From contig CAJYYA010000012.1 of assembly GCA_913778905.1 (NCBI GenBank), positions 62,001 to 126,000 on the forward strand: DNA of 64,000 bases, in the 5' to 3' direction. The notes under the pieces are model-generated. The model saw only the letters and a list, made by a program, of their open reading frames with translations. It ran no database searches and had not been told where the DNA came from. The translations under genes and the position numbers were made by a program. Positions 41,468-49,971 of the stretch are shown here, one piece after another. Each line of letters starts with the position of its first letter. Position 1 is the first letter of the stretch. The stretch is from an uncultured Naasia sp. Its GTDB lineage: Bacteria > Actinomycetota > Actinomycetes > Actinomycetales > Microbacteriaceae.

Positions 41468-43039
41468 TCAGCGCTGGCGCATGAGCTGCTGCAGCAGGTC
41501 CGGAGCTCGGCGGTCGAGGATCTTCCCGCCCCAGCGGATTCCGATCACCATGAAGAGGGTGCCCAGCACGAGACCGACGAACAGGTTGACGACGCCCAGC
41601 ACCAGCGATCCGGTGACGACGGCGATGATCCCCAACACGATCTCCGGGAGCGCGATGACGGCCAGGATCCCCCAGCTCGCGAACGAGGATGCCAGGGTCG
41701 CGGCTCCGGCGCCGGGCGGCGACTTGAACGGGCTGTCGCCCGGAAGCGGCGCCGGGAACACGACCCGAGCCGACACGACGCTCGCGATTCCGAGGCCGGA
41801 GAAGAGGATCCCGAACGACAGACCGATGAGCGCGGGCAGAGTGACCCAGGTGTTCGTCACCGCGACGGTCCCCACTCCGATCAGCACGAGGATCGGCACG
41901 GCGAAAGCGAGTACCGCGATGACCCGCCCGCCACGATCCGCGACTCCGCTCACGCCCGACGAGACGTGCAGCGCGAACGCGGTGTTGTCCATCGACACGT
42001 CCGAGTAGATCGACAGGGACAGCGCGAGCGCCACGACGGGTCCGCTCGTCACGAGCAGGGCCTCATTGCCGTTGGTGAGGTAGTAGAAGTAGAAGAGCAC
42101 GGGCAGCAACGGCGCGATGATCAGCGATCGCACGTATCGCGGATCCCGGAACCAGTAGGTCAGGGCGCGAGCCGCGACGGCACCGAGCGGCGTGCCGGGC
42201 ATCTTCCCGAAGAGCCCCAGCCCCTTCGCCCGCGGGCCGCCGCCGGACGACACCCGCGGGTTCACCAGCGCGTCGGCGAGGAAGTACCGCCAGGCCGCGA
42301 CCAGAGCGGCCAGGGTCACCAGAGCGATGGCGAAACGCAGCGCCGCCACTCCGGGGTTCCCGGCGACGATATCCGCGGGAACGGACCACACCGCTCCGAG
42401 AGGAGTCCAGGCCACGATCCCCGCGATGCTCGGGAGCGACGCGGCGGCATCCGACAGCCCCTGCCCGATACCCGACAGCAGCGGGCCGAGCAGAAGCAGC
42501 GGGATGAAGACGATGACACCCATGATCTCGCGGGTGCGGCGACGGGTTCCGAAGCCGGAGGCGGCCGCCGCCACGGCCCGGGAGCCGACGACGCACGTCA
42601 GGACGGCGACCATCGCGCAGACCGCGGCGGCGACGGCGGCCACCGGGTTCCGGATCCACGTGCCGATGGTCGCGAGCGACGCGATCAGGGTGACGACGCC
42701 CGGGATGCCGACGATGCCGGCGAGGGTGAGTCCGACCAGCAACTGCGGCATGGGGATCGGATAGACCGCGAGGCGGGCGGGGTCGAGAGTCTCGTCGATA
42801 CCGTTGAGGATGATCGGCAGGAGCAGCCACCCGAGCACGACGGTGGCACCGCCGAGGACGATCGTGGTCTGAGCGATCTCGAGTGGAGCGAAGGCCAGCG
42901 CGATGAGGCCGATCACGGCGCCGCCCAGGAGAAGCAATCCGTACAGACCGCCGAACACGAGGCCCACGACCTGCCACGCACTGCGCTTGAGCGAGCTCGC
43001 GAGCAGGAGGAGCCTGAGCCTCAGGAGGTGCGCAACCAT
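41468..43039 (-). CDS. ABC transporter permease, multi-spanning, unknown substrate
   Basis: This 523-residue protein has about 12-14 hydrophobic segments and no soluble domain. It belongs with large ABC-2-like permeases that pair with a single ATPase in actinobacteria; the substrate is not known. Its ATG at 43039 lies inside the ATPase gene (19-bp overlap), so translation is coupled. With the ATPase and the small membrane protein at 43872 it forms a three-gene operon. Confidence 0.85.
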   Translation of the reverse strand: MVAHLLRLRLLLLASSLKRSAWQVVGLVFGGLYGLLLLGGAVIGLIALAFAPLEIAQTTIVLGGATVVLGWLLLPIILNGIDETLDPARLAVYPIPMPQLLVGLTLAGIVGIPGVVTLIASLATIGTWIRNPVAAVAAAVCAMVAVLTCVVGSRAVAAAASGFGTRRRTREIMGVIVFIPLLLLGPLLSGIGQGLSDAAASLPSIAGIVAWTPLGAVWSVPADIVAGNPGVAALRFAIALVTLAALVAAWRYFLADALVNPRVSSGGGPRAKGLGLFGKMPGTPLGAVAARALTYWFRDPRYVRSLIIAPLLPVLFYFYYLTNGNEALLVTSGPVVALALSLSIYSDVSMDNTAFALHVSSGVSGVADRGGRVIAVLAFAVPILVLIGVGTVAVTNTWVTLPALIGLSFGILFSGLGIASVVSARVVFPAPLPGDSPFKSPPGAGAATLASSFASWGILAVIALPEIVLGIIAVVTGSLVLGVVNLFVGLVLGTLFMVIGIRWGGKILDRRAPDLLQQLMRQR

Positions 43040-43875
43040 TCGGGTCCGTCACCCCCGTGACGCCCACCGACCAGTTCGACGAAGCGATCTTCGAGGCTCT
43101 CCCCGGCGCGCACCTCGTCGACCGTGCCCGCGACGAGCACCCGCCCGGCCGCGATGACGGCGACGTGGTCGCACATGCGCTGGACGAGGTCCATCGAGTG
43201 GCTGGAGACGATGACGGTCCCGCCGTTGCGGACGCACCCGGCGAGGATGTCGCGGATGTTCGCGGCCGACACCGGATCGACGGACTCGAACGGCTCGTCG
43301 AGGACCAGGAGGCGGGGAGCGTGCACGAGCGCGCAGGCCAGCGCGACCTTCTTCGTCATACCGGCCGAGTAGTCGACGACGAGCTTGTCCGCCGACTCGA
43401 CGAGGTCGAGTAGTCGGAGGAGGTCGTCGACGCGCTGCTGCACCGTCTCGCGATCCATCCCCGTGAGGAGACCCGCGTAGGTGACGAGCTGACGCCCGGT
43501 GAGGCGGTCGAAGAGACGGACCCCGTCGCCGAGGACTCCGATGAGCCGCTTCGCGGCGAGCAGGTCCCGCCACACGTCGACATCGAGGACACGGACGGTA
43601 CCCGAGTCGGGGCGCATGAGTCCGGTCGCCATCGACAGGGTCGTGGTCTTCCCCGCCCCGTTCGGCCCCACCAGTCCGTAGAAGGAGCCGACGGGGATGT
43701 CGAGATCGATGCCGTCGACCGCCACCTTGTCGCCGAAACGCTTGGTGAGGCCTCGGATGCTGAGCGCGGCTGCAGTCGAGGACGTCCGCGGATACCCCGG
43801 GCCTGGCACGGCGACAGGCTGCACGGGCGCCGATCCGTCTCCCTGCGGAGCTGCCGCGGCGCCCGGCTGGGTCAT
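43021..43875 (-). CDS. ABC transporter ATP-binding protein (ABC-2 type)
   Basis: This 284-residue protein has a ~35-residue Pro/Ala-rich N-terminus and then the ATPase: GPNGAGKTT, the signature variant YSAGMTKK and Walker B LLVLDEPFESVDPVS. It drives the 523-residue permease. Its start overlaps the stop of the small membrane-protein gene (ATGA). The SAGM version of the signature is common in the CcmA/NatA-like group. Confidence 0.93.
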   Translation of the reverse strand: MTQPGAAAAPQGDGSAPVQPVAVPGPGYPRTSSTAAALSIRGLTKRFGDKVAVDGIDLDIPVGSFYGLVGPNGAGKTTTLSMATGLMRPDSGTVRVLDVDVWRDLLAAKRLIGVLGDGVRLFDRLTGRQLVTYAGLLTGMDRETVQQRVDDLLRLLDLVESADKLVVDYSAGMTKKVALACALVHAPRLLVLDEPFESVDPVSAANIRDILAGCVRNGGTVIVSSHSMDLVQRMCDHVAVIAAGRVLVAGTVDEVRAGESLEDRFVELVGGRHGGDGPEWLRTS

Positions 43876-44093
43876 CGCACGCCGTTCAGCAGGAGGATCC
43901 CGAAGACAGCTCCGACGAGGGCCAGCACGAGCGAGATCGTGACGAGCACGATGTGGACGACGAGGAACTTGGAGACCTTGCCGTTCTGCGACTGCGATCT
44001 CGGATCACGGACCACCCGCCTGAGGAATGCCGGCCAGACGATGAAGTTCCAGACGGCGATGATGATCAGAAGGATTCCCGCGGCAGTGGTCAC
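43872..44093 (-). CDS. Small two-helix membrane protein (SCO4848-like)
   Basis: This 73-residue protein has two membrane helices (about 4-22 and 47-70) with a basic loop holding RRVVRDPRSQ between them. The size and the WPAFLRRVV-DPR segment match the SCO4848-type membrane proteins of actinobacteria, whose function is unknown. The GTG at 44093 is 7 nt after a TAGGCT box (44101-44106, minus), so the operon probably begins leaderless here. It is divergent from orn. Confidence 0.7.
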   Translation of the reverse strand: MTTAAGILLIIIAVWNFIVWPAFLRRVVRDPRSQSQNGKVSKFLVVHIVLVTISLVLALVGAVFGILLLNGVR

Positions 44094-44152
44094 ACGTGCG
44101 AGCCTAGAGGGGCCGTGCGCCCTGTGTCAGGGGCGCGCTCTAAAGTGATCGG

Positions 44153-44773
44153 GTGGCTACAGCGAACGAACGACTCGTCTGGATCGACTGCGAGATGACG
44201 GGACTCGACCTCTCGATCGACGAGATCGTCGAGGTGGCCGTCGTCATCACCGACTACGACCTCACCCCGGTCGATCCGGGGTTCAGCATCGTGGTGAAGC
44301 CGAACGACTCCGCGCTCGAGCACATGAACGAGTTCGTGACGAACATGCACACCGAGTCGGGACTCATCGACGAACTGTCGAACGGCGTGAGCCTGGCGGA
44401 TGCCGAGTTCGCGGTGCTCGAATACATCCAGCGCCATGTCCCGACCAAGGGGCACGCGCCGCTCGCCGGGAACACCATCGGCACGGACCGGTCGTTCCTC
44501 GTCAAATACATGCCGCGGGTCGACGACTGGCTGCACTACCGCAGCGTCGACGTGTCGTCGATCAAGGAACTCGCTCGCCGTTGGTATCCCCGCATCTACT
44601 TCAACTCGCCCGAGAAGGCCGGCGGTCACCGCGCTCTCGCCGACATCCTCGAGTCGATTCGCGAACTGCACTACTACCGCAAAGCCGCCTTCGTCGCGGC
44701 TCCGGGGCCCTCGACCGATGAGGTGCAGGCCATCTCGGCGGCGGTTGTCGCAGAATTCGCTCCGCGTCTGTAA
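44153..44773 (+). CDS. orn: Oligoribonuclease
   Basis: This 206-residue 3'-5' exonuclease has the DEDDh residues: Asp/Glu in WIDCEMTGLD, Asp in LAGNTIGTDRSF, and His/Asp in GGHRALADI. It degrades 2-5 nt RNA fragments and pGpG in the cytoplasm. The GTG at 44153 is 6 nt after a TAAAGT -10 box (44141-44146), so the mRNA is likely leaderless. tRNA-His follows 45 bp after the stop. Confidence 0.96.
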   Translation: MATANERLVWIDCEMTGLDLSIDEIVEVAVVITDYDLTPVDPGFSIVVKPNDSALEHMNEFVTNMHTESGLIDELSNGVSLADAEFAVLEYIQRHVPTKGHAPLAGNTIGTDRSFLVKYMPRVDDWLHYRSVDVSSIKELARRWYPRIYFNSPEKAGGHRALADILESIRELHYYRKAAFVAAPGPSTDEVQAISAAVVAEFAPRL

Positions 44774-44818
44774 TAGACTGTTCGAGTTGTCACACGCGGG
44801 AAGCCGCGTGGGTCGCAT

Positions 44819-44895
44819 GGTGGGCGTAGCTCAGTTGGTAGAGCGCTGGCTTGTGGTGCCGGATGTCGCGGGTTCGAGTCCCGTCGTTCACCCCA
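44819..44895 (+). tRNA. tRNA-His (anticodon GTG), CCA encoded
   Basis: A full cloverleaf: an extra G at -1 (44819) pairing with C73, acceptor GTGGGCG/CGTTCAC, anticodon loop TTGTGGT, T arm GCGGG-TTCGAGT-CCCGT, and an encoded CCA at 44893-44895. The G-1:C73 pair is diagnostic for tRNA-His. Confidence 0.97.
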
Positions 44896-44940
44896 CTTCT
44901 TTCGATGGTCGTGAGACCGCAACATCGGCGGGAGGCGAAG

Positions 44941-45294
44941 ATGCCCCTGGAAATGAACGCCGATGACTTCGAGTCGCTCGTCACGGACGAGCTCGACGCA
45001 CTTCCGGACGAGATGATCGACGGCCTCGACAACGTCGTATTCGTGTGCGAGGACCGGCCCGAGGACGGATCGCTCGATCTGCTCGGCGTGTACGAGGGCA
45101 CGGCCCTGACCGAACGCGACACCTACGGGTTCGGCGAGATGCCCGACCGGATCGTCCTGTTCCGTGAGCCGCTGCTCGCCATCTGCGACGACATCGACCA
45201 GCTGCGGGATGAGGTGCACATCACGCTCGTGCACGAGATCGCTCACTTCTACGGGATCGACGACGCCCGCCTGCACGAGCTCGGATGGGCGTAG
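44941..45294 (+). CDS. Zincin-type metallopeptidase, small (MMP/DUF2695-like size)
   Basis: This 117-residue protein has the zinc site HEIAHFYGIDD (HExxH plus a downstream acidic residue) near its C-terminus. The N-terminal half is acidic. It fits the small actinobacterial metallopeptidase family of about 110-140 residues, whose substrates are unknown. The ATG at 44941 has GGGAGG 7 bp upstream. It starts 45 bp after tRNA-His on the same strand. Confidence 0.85.
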   Translation: MPLEMNADDFESLVTDELDALPDEMIDGLDNVVFVCEDRPEDGSLDLLGVYEGTALTERDTYGFGEMPDRIVLFREPLLAICDDIDQLRDEVHITLVHEIAHFYGIDDARLHELGWA

Positions 45295-45324
45295 GGGCGC
45301 TCTCGGCACCGCTTGACCTGGGCG

Positions 45325-45528
45325 CTCTCGGTACGTGGGTGCGCTCCTACTCGAGCCGTCTCGGTACGCGGCGCTTCGCGGCCGCTACTCGACGACCGGA
45401 GAGGCTCGGTATGCGGCGCTTCGCGGCCGCTACTCGACGTCCGGAGGTCCGGAGGTCCGGAGGTCGAGTAGGCGCCGCGAAGCGCGCCGCACCGAGACCG
45501 GCCGAGTAGCCGGAGGCGTATCGAGGCC
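45325..45528. repeat. Cluster of palindromic REP-like repeats
   Basis: Two near-identical 35-bp copies (45360-45394 and 45405-45439) of a unit running CTCGGTA-CGCGGC...GCTACTCGACG are followed by CCGGAGGT three times in tandem and an inverted copy (45463-45498). Weaker arms lie at 45325-45359 and 45501-45528. The parts can fold into a long hairpin. They fill the 250-bp gap between two convergent genes and show no coding potential. A related half-element lies at 41393. Confidence 0.8.
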
Positions 45529-45548
45529 CCGCCCCGACAGGCGGCACC

Positions 45549-45824
45549 TCAGAAGCGGAGCGAGTCGTCTTCCTCGTCGGCCTCGACGGGGTCGCTGTCG
45601 CGCGGGTCGAAGGTGTAGGTGACGTGCTGCTCTCCGCCGATCTCCTTCTCCTCGCCCTTGACGTACCAGTAGAGCGACTCGGCCCCACCGACGGCGGCGA
45701 TCGAGCTGATCTCCTCATCGACCTGACCGTCGACCAGAACGCGCGTCTCAGTGGTGCCGTCGAGAGGCCCACCGGAGAATTCGGCGAGGTACTTGGTGTT
45801 CTGCGGCTCGTTCGTGTCAGTCAT
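45549..45824 (-). CDS. Small acidic protein of unknown function, 91 residues
   Basis: Soluble and acidic, with strands YLAEFSGGPLDGTTETRVLVDG and ESLYWYVKGEEKEIGGEQHVTYTF and an Asp/Glu-rich C-terminus. The GGPLDG turn is common in small actinobacterial proteins of unknown role. The ATG at 45824 is 7 nt after a TAGCGT box on the minus strand and lacks a ribosome site, so it is probably leaderless. It is divergent from the carboxypeptidase homologue gene. Confidence 0.7.
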   Translation of the reverse strand: MTDTNEPQNTKYLAEFSGGPLDGTTETRVLVDGQVDEEISSIAAVGGAESLYWYVKGEEKEIGGEQHVTYTFDPRDSDPVEADEEDDSLRF

Positions 45825-45883
45825 GCGCCACACGCTAGCGGGCCTTCGTCGACTCATCCTGGACGTCCCCTAGCCTGAGGCAC

Positions 45884-47134
45884 ATGCCGAAACGGGAACG
45901 CAACAGGGTCGTCGTCGGGGCGGTCGCGCTCCTCATCGTCGGCGCGGCGGTCTACGGGCCGGTCGCTCTGCTGGCCCCGCTCCCCACGGCCACGGCGGTT
46001 CCGCTCTCCCCCGTCGCGAGCGGCGATGGGGCGCCGGCACCCACGCTTCCGGTCGCCGGCTCCAGCGGCCTCTCCCTCGGAGTCGACGCGACCCCCGTGG
46101 CTGCCGGGAGCACGACCCCCGTGCCGATGGCCGCCGCCACCAAGCTGATCACCGCACTCGTGGTGCTCGACGCGAAACCCGTCGGCGCCGCGGACTCCGG
46201 CCCGACCATCAGCGCCACGAACGAGGACTTCCAATCCTTCGTGAACTATCAGGCCGCCGGAGTCCGCGCCGTGCGCGTCCTCGCCGGCGACTCCTGGAGC
46301 GAGCGCGAGGCCCTGCAGGCGATGGTGGTGGCGTCGAGCAACAACCACGCCGAGATGCTCGCCCGCTGGGCGTTCGGATCTATCGATGCCTACCTGGTCG
46401 CGGCGAAGTCATGGCTGGCCGCGCACGACCTGACAGGCGTCACCGTCGCCGACACGACCGGTCTCGACCCGGCCAGCGTCGGAACCGGCTCGGATCTCGC
46501 CCGGCTCGCCGCCCTCGTACGTGCCGATCCGCTGCTCGCCGAGCTCACGAACGCGCCCCGTGACACGTCTCTGCACGGTGCCCCCGTGGAGAACACCATC
46601 GGCTATCGCGCGAGCTCCGGGGTCGTCACACTGTCGCGCAGCTACACGGACGAGGCGGGGGTCTGCGTCGTCTTCGCCTATCCCGTCGAGGTCGGCGGTA
46701 CCGCCGTCACCGTCTACGGAGCGATGCTGGGCGAGCCCTCCTACGACCAGCTCGACGCCGACATGGACGCTCTGATCGCCGGTCTCCCCTCGTCGATCGT
46801 CGCGCAGGACGCGGTCGCTTCGGGATCCGCGTGGGGTCGCTACGACACCGCATGGGGCCAGAGCGCCGAGGCTGTCGCTCAGGATGCACTCTCCGTGGTG
46901 GATTGGGCGGGGTCGAGCGCCTCGGGTGCTCAGGTCGTGCTCGACCCGATCACGACGGGGCGCACCGGTCTCACGGTGGGGTCGTTGAGCGTCGTGTCCC
47001 GTGAAGGGCCGCGCACGCTTCCCCTCGTTCTGAACGGGACCATCTCCGACCCGGGCCCGTTGTGGCGACTGGTGAACCCCTCGGTCGTCGTCCCTGCGTT
47101 CATCGACATGGTCGCCGCTCGCACGTCGAAGTAG
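45884..47134 (+). CDS. D-alanyl-D-alanine carboxypeptidase homologue lacking the catalytic serine
   Basis: This 416-residue protein has an N-terminal membrane anchor (about 9-30), a Pro/Ala-rich linker and a penicillin-binding domain of the S11 type. The SxxK motif is AATK: Ala84 stands where the nucleophile should be, Lys87 is kept. SxN is present as SSNN (about 151-154). The KTG box is replaced by RASSG (242-246). Without serine and KTG it cannot be a normal D,D-peptidase, so it may bind peptidoglycan or regulate true enzymes. A TAGCCT box (45871-45876) lies 7 nt before the ATG. Confidence 0.85.
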   Translation: MPKRERNRVVVGAVALLIVGAAVYGPVALLAPLPTATAVPLSPVASGDGAPAPTLPVAGSSGLSLGVDATPVAAGSTTPVPMAAATKLITALVVLDAKPVGAADSGPTISATNEDFQSFVNYQAAGVRAVRVLAGDSWSEREALQAMVVASSNNHAEMLARWAFGSIDAYLVAAKSWLAAHDLTGVTVADTTGLDPASVGTGSDLARLAALVRADPLLAELTNAPRDTSLHGAPVENTIGYRASSGVVTLSRSYTDEAGVCVVFAYPVEVGGTAVTVYGAMLGEPSYDQLDADMDALIAGLPSSIVAQDAVASGSAWGRYDTAWGQSAEAVAQDALSVVDWAGSSASGAQVVLDPITTGRTGLTVGSLSVVSREGPRTLPLVLNGTISDPGPLWRLVNPSVVVPAFIDMVAARTSK

Positions 47135-47146
47135 TCGAGCCGCCTC

Positions 47147-47674
47147 TCAGAGCGCGACGGTGGACCCGTCGATCACGACATCGGCGAGTTCCCTCGGCCG
47201 CTCACGTTCGGAGAACGCCTCCTCCTGGCGCGCCCAGCGCTCCCAGAACGGGGCATACGTCTCGCCGTCCCTGGTCAACGCGCGGTTTTTGCGCGACGCG
47301 TCGTCGAGTTCGAGCCATACACCGTAGGTCGCGAGGCGACGGGCCGCGCGACTCAACGCACCGCATCCTTCGATGACGAGGGGGCGTGCCGGGTCGACGA
47401 CGTGACGGGTGGTCCTCTCCCCCGTGTCCCAGCTCCACCGGTGCCACTGCGAGAGAGGGATGATTTCGGTGTGGACGGCCTCCGACCCCGCTTCGAGCCC
47501 GTCCCAACCGGGGTAGACGTCATCGAGTCGAACCAGCTCGGCACGCAGCGCCTCGGCCAACGCGGTCGCGAACGTGCTCTTCCCCGCACCGCTTCGGCCG
47601 TCGATCAGAACGATCGGGCGTTCTCCCCGAGCCGATGCCATGACCTCCGCTGCGACCCAGGTGACCGTCGACAC
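47147..47674 (-). CDS. P-loop NTPase of the uridine-kinase-like type
   Basis: This 175-residue protein has a Walker A loop DGRSGAGKST near residue 23, LVRLDDVYPGWDGLE, and VVDPARPLVIEGCGAL, as in small actinobacterial ATP-binding proteins related to uridine kinase. The true substrate is unknown. The GTG at 47674 has GAAGG 7 bp upstream and is preferred over an ATG at 47641. It lies 13 bp after the ykoC-like gene, so it may be co-transcribed with the thiamine-precursor importer. Confidence 0.8.
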   Translation of the reverse strand: MSTVTWVAAEVMASARGERPIVLIDGRSGAGKSTFATALAEALRAELVRLDDVYPGWDGLEAGSEAVHTEIIPLSQWHRWSWDTGERTTRHVVDPARPLVIEGCGALSRAARRLATYGVWLELDDASRKNRALTRDGETYAPFWERWARQEEAFSERERPRELADVVIDGSTVAL

Positions 47675-47687
47675 GGGCAGGCCTTCG

Positions 47688-48485
47688 TCAGCGCGCACCG
47701 ATGAAGTTCCAGCTTCCCGCGGCGACGGCGGCGACGGTGGCGATGACGGCGATGGCCGCTCCGAGGAGCACGAGCAACCATTCGTCCCGTCCGAAGCGGG
47801 CGGGACGCGCCCAGGTGCGGGGTCCGGATCCGCCGAAGCCGCGCGCCTCCATCGCCAGAGACAGGGTTCCCGCGCGCCGGATGGCCAGCACCAGCAGTGC
47901 GAAAGCGACCCCTCCCAGGAACCGCACGCGGCCCAGCAGCCCACCCGCGTCGGCCACGCCGCGCGCGCGCCTGGCCATCAGCAGGCTCTGCCAGTCCTCG
48001 GCGAGCAGACCGAGCAGTCGGAGGCCAGCGAGAGCGCCGAGCACGAAACGGGCGGGCAGACGCCACGTCTGCGCGAGCCCGTCGGCCAGATCCGTCGAAT
48101 CGACGGTCGCGACGAGGAGGACCGCCGGCAACCCGATCGCGAGCACGCGCAACGCCGCGGACAGCGCGAGCTGCAGCGATCCGTCGCTGACGGTCGCCAG
48201 CAGGAAGGTGCCGTAGACCCGGCCCGACACCGGGCCGTACAGGGCGATCGTGACGGCCGTGAGCGGTGCCGCCACGATCAGCACGGACGTGCGGAGGAGC
48301 AGCGAACGCCACGGCACACCCGCGAAGGGCACCAGAAGCAGTTCGAGGACGAGGGCGGTGCCCGCCGAAACCGGATCGATGGTGACGAGCAGCGCGAGGC
48401 CGATGAGTGCGGACGCGGCGATCTTCGCGACCGGATTGATGAGATGGATGCGGCGGTCGCCGCGGACGGTCTCCAGGAAACTCAT
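47688..48485 (-). CDS. ykoC: ECF transporter transmembrane component (YkoC/EcfT)
   Basis: This 265-residue protein has four or five membrane helices and two Ala-Arg-Gly signature motifs (MARRARGV and MEARGFGG) that couple to the ATPases, as in EcfT/CbiQ. It follows the double-ATPase gene with a 4-bp overlap and works with it and the S component YkoE to import a thiamine precursor, most likely hydroxymethylpyrimidine (known role of YkoEDC-type systems). Confidence 0.92.
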   Translation of the reverse strand: MSFLETVRGDRRIHLINPVAKIAASALIGLALLVTIDPVSAGTALVLELLLVPFAGVPWRSLLLRTSVLIVAAPLTAVTIALYGPVSGRVYGTFLLATVSDGSLQLALSAALRVLAIGLPAVLLVATVDSTDLADGLAQTWRLPARFVLGALAGLRLLGLLAEDWQSLLMARRARGVADAGGLLGRVRFLGGVAFALLVLAIRRAGTLSLAMEARGFGGSGPRTWARPARFGRDEWLLVLLGAAIAVIATVAAVAAGSWNFIGAR

Positions 48486-49945
48486 CTCTCTCCCCCCGCG
48501 TGAGACGACGGGGTGGTGAGCCGGAGCTCGACGTCGCAGAGCGCATCGACGACCTCCCGGTCGTGCGTCACCGCCACGATGCTGCGGCCGGCTGTCAGTT
48601 GCTCTCGGAGCAGTCGGACGAGCTCGCCCCAGGTGCGGGCGTCCTGCCCGAATGTGGGCTCGTCGAGGACGATGAGGCTCGGAGACGCGGTCAAGACGGT
48701 CGCGACGGACAGTCTCCGCTTCTCTCCTCCGGAGAGAGAGAACGGATGCGCCCGCAGAAGGTGAGTGAGACCGAGTCGTTCGGCGAATCCCTCGGCGATA
48801 CGCGCCGCTGCGGTCGTGTCGGCGCCGAGCGCACGGGGTCCGAGCTCGAGCTCCTGCCGGACGGACGGCGCGAGGAACTGGTGCTCCGGCGACTGGAACA
48901 CCGTGCCGATGCGGTCGAGCAGCTGACGTGAACGCCAGGCGTGGGGTGAGGGCCCGGCGCCCCGACGCAGGGATTTCCCCGCCACGAGCTCGCCCGCGGC
49001 GGGGGGAAGCAATCCCGCGATCGTGAGCGCCGTGGTGGACTTGCCCGCACCGTTCGGACCCGTGATCGCCATGGCGGACCCGGCGCTCAGCGTGAACCCG
49101 AGTCCCGTCGCGGCGAACGGCTTACGGCGTCGGCCGACGCTCAACGAGCGCGCGGTCATGAGCGGATCGGCCTCGACTCGAGGGGGCGCCGGCATGGTCA
49201 CGGGAGGGGGCGGGGCCGTCAAGTCCAGCGGCGGGAGCCAGACACCTGCGGCGGCGAGCCGCTCGCGTTCCGCGCCGAGGACGGTGTCCGGCCGTCCGTC
49301 GGCGAGGACTCCGTCGCTTCCGAGCACCACGATGCGGTCGACCGCGTGCCACCACGTGGAGACGCGGTGCTCGATGACGACGAGAGTCCGGCCGTCGAGC
49401 GATCCGAGAACGGCGTCTCGGAGCTGCACGACGCCGTCGGGGTCCAGATTGGCGGTGGGTTCGTCGAGCAGAAGCAGTCCCGGCTGCATGGCGAGGACGC
49501 CCGCGAGCGCGAGGCGCTGCTTCTGACCGCCTGAGAGCGCGGACGTGGAGTGGTCGAGCGGGATGCCACCGAGTCCGACGCGGTCGAGAGCGGCGGGCAC
49601 GGCCGTCCGTATCTCGCTCGGATCGACGGCGAGGTTCTCGAGGCCGAAGGCGACGTCGTCCCCCACCCGGGCGAGGACGGCCTGGTTCTCGGGATCTTGC
49701 AGGACGAGGCCGATGCGCGCGCGCATGGTGTCGGACGGGCGTCCGTCGACGAGGATCTCTCCCCTCGACTCCCCCTCCTCACCGCCGCCGAGCAGCCCCG
49801 CGATGCCGTGAAGGAGAGTCGACTTCCCCGCCCCCGACGCGCCAAGGAGGAGGACCCGTTCGCCGGGCTCGATGGCGAGGTCGATCCTTTCCACCGCCCA
49901 GGCACGGCGGGAGGCGTGCCGCCACCCCCACCCGCGGACATCCAC
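48482..49945 (-). CDS. ykoD: ECF transporter double ATPase (YkoD type)
   Basis: This 487-residue protein is two ABC ATPases in one chain. The first has GASGAGKST, LSGGQKQR and LLLLDEPTANLDP, the second GPNGAGKST, LSGGEKRR and LIVLDEPTFGQDA. This fused form is typical of YkoD. The start is uncertain: GTG at 49945 has no ribosome site, and the open frame continues upstream toward the ykoE stop without a standard start codon. It is coupled to ykoC by a 4-bp overlap. Confidence 0.9.
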   Translation of the reverse strand: MDVRGWGWRHASRRAWAVERIDLAIEPGERVLLLGASGAGKSTLLHGIAGLLGGGEEGESRGEILVDGRPSDTMRARIGLVLQDPENQAVLARVGDDVAFGLENLAVDPSEIRTAVPAALDRVGLGGIPLDHSTSALSGGQKQRLALAGVLAMQPGLLLLDEPTANLDPDGVVQLRDAVLGSLDGRTLVVIEHRVSTWWHAVDRIVVLGSDGVLADGRPDTVLGAERERLAAAGVWLPPLDLTAPPPPVTMPAPPRVEADPLMTARSLSVGRRRKPFAATGLGFTLSAGSAMAITGPNGAGKSTTALTIAGLLPPAAGELVAGKSLRRGAGPSPHAWRSRQLLDRIGTVFQSPEHQFLAPSVRQELELGPRALGADTTAAARIAEGFAERLGLTHLLRAHPFSLSGGEKRRLSVATVLTASPSLIVLDEPTFGQDARTWGELVRLLREQLTAGRSIVAVTHDREVVDALCDVELRLTTPSSHAGGER

Positions 49946-49971
49946 GCGGGCGGGGGTGGGACGCGCGATGC

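Noticed and set aside
45440..45463. Tandem CCGGAGGT units considered as a CRISPR-like array
   Set aside because: Units are 8 bp with no spacers and no cas genes nearby; they are part of the palindromic repeat cluster.
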